A DNA stretch of 64,000 bases from Sipunculus nudus (lineage: Eukaryota > Annelida > Sipuncula > Golfingiida > Sipunculidae): the NCBI GenBank assembly GCA_026874595.1, contig CM049307.1:37924862-37988861 (forward strand). The letters run 5' to 3'. A program made the translations under genes and the position numbers. Shown piece by piece: positions 59,101 to 64,000 of this stretch. The notes beneath the pieces are model-generated. The model did no database searches and was not told the origin of the DNA. It saw only the letters and a program-made list of their open reading frames with translations. How positions within the stretch are numbered: position 1 is the first letter of the stretch; each line of letters begins with the position of its first letter.

Positions 59101-61395
59101 TTTGTCAGACCTGTCATCTCTGTCATCTGCCTGTAAAACAAGACAAGAAAAAGAAAGTAAAGAGTGATTATACCACAGCCTACACAAACACTACATTCAA
59201 TGTGATACACAATGTTAATTTAAAGGGCCCAGGCACCTATAAAGCATGTTGAATTATCACGAAAAATAGCTTCTTCCCTTTAAAATAAACTTGTACCTGC
59301 CAAAATATTGCCTTTTAACCATTTGCTTACTCCTGTAAACAAGTGTTAAAAACAGATGACCAGGCGCGATCACAGGTGTCAACATTACAACAGCGTGTGG
59401 AACTTGGTGCATCGCAAAACACCTGCCAATCATGAGACGCCCTGACTTACTTGGCCCAAAAAATGTAATACATGTTACCGCTGGCTGAAACATTGCGTGC
59501 TGTGGCTCACAATCAGACCTTTGGTCATGCAGTCTTTTTATGGTAAACAAACACACATGAACTGTGTTTACAAACATACAGAGCCATTTATAACAGGTTA
59601 TTAAACAGCCATTTGCAAGGTACTGAGACTATGTGTTGGGATGGTTTTGCGGGGGGAAACTTTTGTATAAAGCAAAACTTAACTGATAGTGTGAAAGAAC
59701 AGGCATAATATTGCGCCTGATTATGTCCCTATACCAGGCTTATACCACAGTCAGCCAGCCTTAAAACATAACTGGGACCTTATTGGACATCTTGATTCCC
59801 TTAAAAAATCAATTTTATAAGCTCTGTCTTACAGTTAGTCAAACAGGAACATGATTCCATTGATTATTAAAAATTGTTTCATATCATGCTGGGTCAGAAC
59901 CAGCTTTTCTGTTTGCACATTTATTATTACAGATAATGAATCTGGTGGTAACAGAAATCTGCCTGGCTGCTTAATACTTACTTGAGTGTTGACAAGGCTT
60001 TGTTTGTATGCTTCATGCCATGTTGTAAAACATTCTCCCAGCATGAACACAGACAGGACACCCTGAGGAAAGAAAAATAAACATTATGACTGATGTAGAC
60101 AGAGATATTAATTTGTATAACCTAACTTCTTAAGAGCATTTGAAAGTGTTGTGGTCTAATGGAACTGTGGTTCTGAAATTCTAGTTATTTATCTCAAATC
60201 TTTAAGTATTCATACTGAATGCAACAACAAAAATTGAAAACACAAGACATAACTATTAACATGTAAATTTCATTTTGTTACTCTTTGTGTATTTTATTAA
60301 GAACCCAGTCTCTCATGTGTTTATATGATAACTTTTTATAACTGTAAAGTTATGATGATGGACAGCTCTGGAAAGTTTACCTGTTCAATTAGACTTGGTT
60401 TAGGCAAGTACATAACCTGTAAATCTGTGTAACAGACAGGCTTCACTTTTATTTAAAGAAAGAAGACTAAATAAAGTAGAACAGCTTACCTGCTATCCAT
60501 GTCAGTAGCTAGTTCACTTTTCCCACCAAATCTGACTTGGCACTACAATAAACAAATGACCCATGGGTCATGACACTCAGCTGACTAGTATGACATTATA
60601 GCCTAACATTCACAACAGGAATATCATCATCTGAAAACCAAATTGAGATTAACTTCAGATGTGGTCTTGACATTCGACCTTCTAACACAAAAGTCGAGAG
60701 GATGTTTCCTTAAGTGACTGACTCATACATATGTGAAGACTGAATCCATTCATGACTGGTCTACACAAGGTGGACAAAGGAAGAATAAAGTTTCTGAAGA
60801 ACTCTAGTGATAATCTTTGTTACATTTTGCATCCTAACTGGGATATATATGTTTACTAGAATGCCTTTTCTTGCATGAACATGCAGATGTCTACCAATGG
60901 AAGGGTTGGCAGTTTTATAAAATTGGCATCTGTGTTGATTTGATTATAATTTAAAAGGCGAGTCTCAGTTTGATAATGTTTGATCTAATTTAATTCAGAT
61001 AAAACTGGATTAAACCAGACTAAACCCTGTTTTTATCCATTGTCCTGGATTAAACAGGTTTCAACTGGATAAATCTAAAGACCTCCCACGGGCTCCAATC
61101 CATTAAACTGATCAGAAAATACATTATTTCTGCACACTTGAACTTGACGGTAAAGGTATTTGGCTCATCTGAAAACCAACAAACTTGTAACTAAAAGGTT
61201 TTAAAGTGTAGAAGCGTCAAACCTGACAATATAAATCAACCTATTACAGAATCTTGATAACCTGATCATGTTGTATTGACCATTGTTTATGCTGGTGTCT
61301 CACCTGTTTGACAGCATCCAGCAGGTGGTTCAGCGCAGTCTGCTTCTCGTACTGGTGATGGTCCTGGCTCTTCCCACCAGGGGGCACTGCTGGAT
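34259..61395 (-). CDS. SNX29: Sorting nexin 29 (RUN + coiled coil + PX), 21 coding exons, N-terminal exon missing
   Basis: SNX29 is a RUN- and PX-domain adaptor, by family expected on phosphoinositide membranes. Exons, high to low: 61,304-61,395; 60,490-60,542; 59,982-60,062; 59,048-59,130; 58,571-58,745; 57,574-57,644; 56,629-56,805; 48,934-49,699; 48,401-48,513; 47,236-47,323; 46,495-46,574; 46,003-46,066; 45,489-45,617; 45,067-45,149; 44,404-44,510; 43,805-43,921; 43,402-43,457; 42,661-42,748; 42,096-42,236; 41,601-41,734; 34,259-34,334. All junctions are GT-AG and phases agree. The total is 2,774 nt, and one G owed by the upstream exon makes 925 codons including TAG. Human SNX29 is about 813 residues; the extra length is mostly linker. 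The first exon was not found and may lie outside the window. RefSeq-like transcripts may add small exons. Confidence 0.93.
35012..35421. mobile_element. MITE-like element with CAGGGCT termini (410 bp)
   Basis: The left end is CAGGGCTCAAAATTAAAAGT. The right end, reverse-complemented, is CAGGGCTTGACATTAACTTT. Ends of this kind are known from non-autonomous hAT elements in several animals (established knowledge; the assignment here is by eye). Internally, CTTGCCCGACTTGGCAAGTG forms a small inverted repeat. An 8-bp target duplication is not clear in the TG-rich right flank. Confidence 0.6.
37190..39720. mobile_element. Tandem-rich element with GTATCCCCAGAC ends, nested
   Basis: It opens with GTATCCCCAGACATAGTA (near 37,212) and closes with TTTGTCTGGGGATACAATAA, an inverted pair of ends; the closing motif occurs three times (near 38,300, 39,434 and 39,699). 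Internal ~320-bp units carry GTATTAAACGGCAC, GGTGGC(A/G)CCACC and AAGGTCATGACC. Further left, two ~285-bp units share GTGACCTTGACC and CAAGTCAAGTTTGAAAT. No protein is encoded. The exact left boundary is uncertain. Confidence 0.6.
39211..39720. repeat. Recent 265-bp direct duplication
   Basis: The block from TTGTGTGATTTTCCCCCCAA (39,211) to CTGGGGATACAATAAT (about 39,452) is repeated from 39,476 to about 39,717 with only a few differences, such as GGACCTAATC versus GGACTTAATC and GGCGGCGG versus GGCATCGG. The near identity implies a recent duplication or gene conversion. Confidence 0.9.
40275..40905. mobile_element. Dispersed non-autonomous element, copy 3
   Basis: The copy runs from GGAAAAAAACGTGCCATGGT to CATCCGGACAGACAGATGG and CTATAGCTCAGATGACTTAT, ending AGTCAGCTGAGCTAAAAAC. 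It is the inverted match of 20,360-20,990. The GACGGACAGACAG tract near its end is a simple-repeat hallmark of the family. No ORF is present. Confidence 0.75.
41846..41990. mobile_element. ACAGTGAAACC-family MITE-like fragment
   Basis: It begins ACAGTGAAACCTAATG and contains GACCAAAGTGGTCTTAATTC followed by ACAGGTGGTC, matching the element near 3,957-4,090. It lies in the SNX29 intron between the two distal PX exons. Confidence 0.5.
42829..43254. mobile_element. TA-flanked MITE with CTGTGGTT termini (426 bp)
   Basis: The left end CTGTGGTTGCCTTTTTGTTC and the right end, reverse-complemented CTGTGGTTGGCTTCATATTT, form an inverted repeat followed on both sides by GCGAGG. Both ends are flanked by TA (42,827-42,828 and 43,255-43,256), as expected for TA-inserting elements such as Tc1/mariner relatives. 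Internal TTCGCGA, CGCGAAAATGAAACCC and CTCGCGAAAC motifs stand out as CpG-rich against the AT-rich intron. No ORF is present. Confidence 0.75.
43402..48513 (-). CDS. SNX29: SNX29 linker and coiled-coil exons (nine)
   Basis: Nine small exons lead from the disordered linker into the coiled coil. Recognisable segments are GELRQAVVAMMLRKDEVE, RENDVLKHQLKKYVSAVQML and VAEMHGELMEFNEMIRRQL, all with counterparts in vertebrate SNX29. They show heptad-like spacing of Leu/Val/Met among charged residues. The exon 48,401-48,513 (reading ...SIYSPTGEIYS) ends inside a minisatellite. A possible additional 21-nt exon lies at 43,704-43,724. Confidence 0.9.
43704..43724 (-). CDS. SNX29: Candidate 21-nt SNX29 mini-exon
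   Basis: On the minus strand, CCTCACAG precedes 21 nt encoding LTHFRGV, followed by GTAAGT. The preceding exon ends in LTHLRGP^GTAAGT. Both junctions are phase 0, so inclusion would insert seven residues without disturbing the frame. The match in sequence, phase and donor suggests a partial duplicate of the previous exon end. Whether it is ever spliced in is unknown. Confidence 0.4.
47622..48425. repeat. SNX29: Minisatellite derived from the end of an SNX29 exon, 29/34-bp units
   Basis: Units read, on the minus strand, ATACTCAG-GTAAAGT-ACTCTCCCACAG-GGGAAAT (34 bp), or the same without a 5-nt AAAGT (29 bp). About two dozen copies lie head to tail. The unit next to the gene is the last 28 coding nt of exon 48,401-48,513 together with its splice donor. 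The far units (47,622-47,830) are more diverged. A plus-strand ORF rich in LSIFPLWES is only the antisense of this array. Confidence 0.92.
48934..49699 (-). CDS. SNX29: SNX29 large linker exon, Ser/Thr/Asn-rich
   Basis: This 766-nt exon opens with a lysine run (LKKEKKKRKKKLPK) followed by LVSFDED. The same order, basic run then SFDDE-like acidic motif, occurs in vertebrate SNX29, so the exon is homologous despite divergence. The remaining ~230 residues are rich in Ser, Thr, Asn and Asp with no predicted fold, consistent with a disordered, phosphorylatable linker. The lysine run could be a nuclear-localisation-like or membrane-binding patch. It ends at GGCCAG^GTGAG. Confidence 0.92.
50028..50270. 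mobile_element. ACAGTGAAA-family MITE-like segment
   Basis: The left end ACAGTAAAATCTCACTAAC and the right end, reverse-complemented ACAGTGAAATTTCACCTG, are imperfect inverted repeats. The interior is GT-rich with three GGTGGGGTGGTTGT-like repeats. Confidence 0.45.
50620..51960. repeat. 278-bp tandem array with GGTGGCGCCACC palindromes
   Basis: The marker AAAAATGGTGGCAGGTGG and its variants recur near 50,815, 51,093, 51,371 and 51,650, spacing 278-279 bp. Each unit has two half-units of ~130 and ~148 bp, both centred on GGTGGCGCCACC or a decayed form. They also share GTGATTTTATCTCACAGCAG-like and CAAACxGTTCCxGAGATATxAGC-like blocks. The right end, AAACTTTGTTTTGGCTGATACAA, abuts the LINE flank. 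No protein is encoded. Confidence 0.9.
52213..53579 (-). pseudogene. LINE C-terminal region, in three broken frames
   Basis: Three minus-strand ORFs (53,010-53,579; 52,608-52,991; 52,213-52,611) together continue the protein. The first has MSLAGRITIVKTC and LIFKFIWNNQPDKVKR. The last has LCSFCKKQKETYLHIFYHS, a Cys-Cys-His-type knuckle in which the final Cys is Ser. Stops between the ORFs make this non-functional. Confidence 0.8.
53769..54588 (-). pseudogene. LINE reverse transcriptase domain, broken
   Basis: Motifs in order: NKSPGPDTFPVEFYKTFW, GIICLIPKKEKDHLYLKNWR, PLSLLNTDYKILAKT, DFEKAFDQLE, TRGVRQGCPLSPYLF and QYADDTVLTL (catalytic Asp pair intact). An in-frame TAA follows AKT near 54,340, and a frameshift before 54,284 separates the fingers from the palm. 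The motif set is that of L1/Tx1-clade elements. Confidence 0.9.
55350..55968 (-). pseudogene. LINE endonuclease domain, frameshifted
   Basis: The domain begins TNICQITSLNARGL and has LQETNS (catalytic Glu) and IIGGDFNLTLNPALD. A one-base frameshift near 55,750-55,755 separates TSQAKG from VCTLIKNRSG. At the end, where active relatives have a SRLDYF-like motif, this copy reads CRLN then a stop. Downstream, the SDH-like motif reads SNH. Two catalytic residues are therefore lost. Confidence 0.88.
56134..56198 (+). mobile_element. Tail-only retro-insertion flanked by 13-bp duplication
   Basis: AAGCTTACCAGTT occurs at 56,134-56,146 and again at 56,186-56,198. Between the copies is only CAATAAAAAAAATT followed by about 26 A. 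This is what a poly(A)-only or extremely 5'-truncated target-primed insertion would leave. It lies in the 5' leader of the LINE, so it is younger than that insertion. Confidence 0.65.
56420..56449 (-). CDS. SNX29: Candidate 30-nt SNX29 exon
   Basis: The minus strand reads CTACGAG^ then 30 nt ending CCTCAA^GTAAGTC. The donor is strong. The acceptor is weak, with its pyrimidine tract ~25 nt away. Phase 1 at both ends would insert GINVLKMTAS between the RUN-end exon and the large linker exon without breaking the frame. There is no clear homology to vertebrate SNX29. Confidence 0.25.
56629..61395 (-). CDS. SNX29: SNX29 RUN-domain exons (seven)
   Basis: Seven exons encode the N-terminal RUN domain, a helical fold that in relatives binds small GTPases or motor adaptors. 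Visible blocks in order: LNHLLDAVKQ, CQVRFGGKSELATD, a WENVLQHGMK block, NMETEPVFWHYVREYLSKHE, GRGRAWLRSTFNEHSLEKYL, HYEDWAFLRDQERSS and GSILFAINIDNGELN. Each has a close counterpart in vertebrate SNX29. The region between the LQHGMK and ETEP blocks is longer than in human. The first exon listed could alternatively start at an in-frame ATG upstream of its acceptor (61,477 or about 61,429), but TTTGCCCAACAG^ATCC is a good splice acceptor. Confidence 0.92.
57050..57573. other. SNX29 intronic sequence with a GC-richer patch
   Basis: The intron between the last two RUN-domain exons includes a less AT-rich patch near 57,350-57,480 (for example GTGCCTGGGCAATCCCTGG) that looks like an old repeat. 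No exon is needed here, because the flanking phases already match. Confidence 0.4.
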
Positions 61396-64000
61396 CTGTT
61401 GGGCAAAGGAAGTACACAATGAGGTACATGCTGGCTCTGGAAGATTTCACAGCATAGCCAATTTTTCTTACTGACAAGAACTCATATTAAGCCAGATACA
61501 CTAAATCTACCTGCTCTAAGTTGACAGAGCTGAGAAATTACATATAAACACATAAAATGTAATTATAGGATGGTGATTAACAATTTGTTAACTTTATTGA
61601 AGGGGCCTTTTCTGATATATCTGACATCTACCCTCAGGGTGATCCCTGGAACCTCTTATAGAAATAGACAAAAAGAGTGGCCCACCAAAACAATCCAAAC
61701 ACATTTAAGGCCAAAAAAAATAAAAGGTGTGGTTCTCAGGTACCACCTGCGTCAATTTTTAACCCCCGCATCAAAAATTTAGATTTTGATTTTTATCTTT
61801 CAAGTTGATAAATAATACAATTTATGTAGTGCTTTCACCTGTTTAGCAAAAAATTTGTTATTTTTATGATTTTCACTGATCATATGACATTTTATCGGAG
61901 CATTCAAAAAAAGGTCAAAAATAAAATACTGCGCGCGGCACCGATTTCTTATAAAATTGCCTTAGAACCATACCTTATTTTTTTTGGCCTAACAAGAATA
62001 TCTTGTGGCAGGTTGGACAAAGGGCATTTTGATACTACTGTTAATGACCTTTCAAATTCTGCACATGTGCAACCAATCACCTTAGGTTACATGATATTAT
62101 TTGTTTGTCAACATCACTGAGTTAACTAATAGCTCACACATCTGTCACAGAGGCATCATAAGAATTATTCTTAAAAGGAATTACCTAGTTCATTAATATG
62201 TATGCAGGATAAGCCAGAAATCACATAAATTCCAGGGAAGATGTGGGTGAAAACCTGGCTTTAAATTTTTACAAAGATCCTGATATTATGTCAGGTTAGC
62301 CCAAATTGCTTGTTATGTGATCCTGAAAAAAAAGATTAGAACACAATGAAACAAAGTCTTTAGTTAATTAGATGTATATTGAGGACATACAAAGGTATTA
62401 ATATGTGGACATCAGAAAAAAGGTGGTCAATAATGGTATTGACAGGTACAATAATCATAGCCACATGACAGAGGGCTTCAGTGTTACTTTGCCCACTGAT
62501 ATCTGCAAACTGTCAATATCAGATGTACCATAAGTGATCCAAGCATGGAGATCAATTTACATGCTGGGAATGGTAGCAATGACTCTTAACAGATAGTTCA
62601 CAAGGCATAAGTTATGCACCACAACTGCTGAATGTTGGACATAAACTATCCACCTAGACCTTGAAAATACTTATTGTTAAATCAATACATTTGTTACTCA
62701 CTGAAAGGTTTATCAACTATCAACAGTAAATATTAATAATATTACTAGAAAGACTCAACTTCCCCATCCGATTTTGCCAACCTGCTATGTACCAGTATCA
62801 ATGATTTACAGCCTACTGGTAAAATTGAAAACATCATCAATGCTAAAAACTCTAATCACTGTGACAAAATATTAATAATAATAATATGTACTTGCTGAAT
62901 AATAAGTATAATCTTAATTTAAATGCTTATTTGATATTTACATATTTATTACCTTTCTTAGTCCAATTAAACTAATACGAAAAGTCTTCCTAACTTTTTT
63001 TCCATAATATTTGATCACATCACCAGATTTAATTCTGAGATGTCACAAACCTTCATTTATGCACAAACATAAGAAGCATATACAAAACAGCTGTTTTATT
63101 CATCTGTCTTAAAGAATCCTTTTTTCTGTCGATGTTTGTGAAAAATTGTTGTTTTTAATCACCAGTATCACCAACAAAATAAGTAAATCCACAATACTGA
63201 TCTAAGCTCAGGGTAGCTCAGTTGAGGTTAATATTTGGTAAACAAATATGAAATAGTATGCTAAAATTCCATCTCACCACCATCCTGGTAATACATTATG
63301 CTATGACTTCAACCTTTGTTCAATCATTGTTGAGTGCATGAAATATAGTGTGGCCTTGTCAGTGGTGAGCTAATTCTAGGCAATGAAAGTTGGCATGTAT
63401 ACCAAAATGGAACTGTGGTGAGTTAGAAAACATTCATACATATAATGAAATCATCCATTACCTTTGATAGAAGACTAGTATCCCTGAAAATAAAGTTGAC
63501 TGCCTCCCCCCCCCCCCCCGCCTCTCATATTGTGGGAGACTACAAAGAAAGTTTATAAACAGTGACCCTCTTCATTGTTTTTTCATATCCTGGACAAACT
63601 TTTGCTATATACCAGATTATAGTACACAATTTCAATGAACAGACTTTTGGAATTATCTGTTGCTTTGTTGAGTTATGCAGTCAGTCGCTGTGACTAACTT
63701 TTATATCACTTGCTAAACAGAAAAAAATTACATGATATGAATATCATACTGACAGGATGTGAAAGCCATGAAAGATATGAACACATATACAAGTAATCCA
63801 TATATGGTTCAATACAATAATTCTGTGGGGTCATCCAATAACGTCATGGAATTGCCCACATATAAGCAGAAGTGAGCTGAAGTGACCCACAAGTCATGGT
63901 ACTCAGCTGAATCCAACTTGTGAAACTAACCAAGTTATAATAGCATAACGATAAAATGATATTTATATATATTATAATAATATATTATATAAAAGTAAAA
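61396..64000. other. Upstream SNX29 intron or flank, no exon found
   Basis: The SNX29 exon at 61,304-61,395 needs an upstream exon ending in one extra G. I searched the minus strand by eye for an ATG-bearing exon with a good donor and did not find a convincing one. The 64-kb window probably ends inside intron 1. A poly-C run lies near 63,507-63,520. Near 63,880-63,910 a GTGACCCACAAGTCATGGTACTCAGCTG motif recurs in variant form near 60,555, 35,705 and 22,185, marking ends of another dispersed family. Confidence 0.45.

Noticed and set aside
61244-61477. Continuous ORF as the SNX29 first exon starting at 61,477
   Set aside because: A good acceptor (TTTGCCCAACAG) lies just before the conserved-frame segment and the residues upstream of it look non-homologous; kept only as an alternative.
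1-64000. tRNA or rRNA genes
   Set aside because: I looked for A-box/B-box pairs and conserved rRNA blocks and found none convincing; a covariance-model search would settle this.

Overview
This is nuclear DNA from an animal, most likely a mollusc and plausibly a bivalve. That placement is inference. It rests on two intron-rich genes with AT-rich introns, and on dispersed repeats of a style familiar from bivalve and gastropod genomes: short TIR elements with CGCGAA motifs, and tandem cores rich in GACCTTGACC and AGGTCA. There is no bacterial-type gene organisation. The open reading frames longer than about 60 codons are mostly chance ORFs in repeats. The real coding sequence is in short exons, which I assembled by hand from splice signals, reading phase and protein-family resemblance.

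Layout. Positions 1-5,300 are AT-rich and non-coding, with many (TA)n tracts and a ten-copy, ~80-100 bp tandem repeat (1,885-2,710). Positions 5,300-11,900 hold no recognisable gene but contain a 694-bp TIR element (10,137-10,830). Positions 11,930-16,690 are one 4.8-kb satellite with a ~19-bp monomer (core ACATAATACAATCCAAGGA), including a 418-bp higher-order repeat. Positions 16,700-22,300 are non-coding with one dispersed element. A plus-strand Josephin-family deubiquitinase gene (JOSD-like, three coding exons) spans 22,511-25,330. About 25.3-31 kb is intergenic. From about 31.0 kb to beyond 61.4 kb a minus-strand gene runs tail-to-tail with the first. It is an orthologue of SNX29 (RUN domain, disordered linker, coiled coil, PX domain). 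I could place 21 coding exons that join in phase to 924 residues plus a missing N-terminal exon. Its introns carry a 7-kb repeat nest (37-40.9 kb), several MITE-like elements, a 278-bp tandem array (50.6-51.9 kb) and a nearly complete but dead LINE (52,026-56,274) bounded by a 16-bp target-site duplication.

The two genes act in different places: Josephin enzymes remove ubiquitin, and SNX29 is a phosphoinositide- and small-GTPase-linked endosomal/cytoskeletal adaptor. Nothing shows that they work together. The most noteworthy observations are: (1) a minisatellite inside SNX29 that has amplified the 3' end of a coding exon with its splice donor, giving many phase-neutral 15-nt micro-exon look-alikes; (2) a 21-nt candidate mini-exon in SNX29 resembling the end of the preceding exon; (3) a pair of inverted TIR elements with 9-bp target duplications; (4) repeat families that spread nuclear-receptor-type AGGTCA direct repeats and a shared GGTGGCGCCACC palindrome. 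I found no convincing novel multi-gene system.
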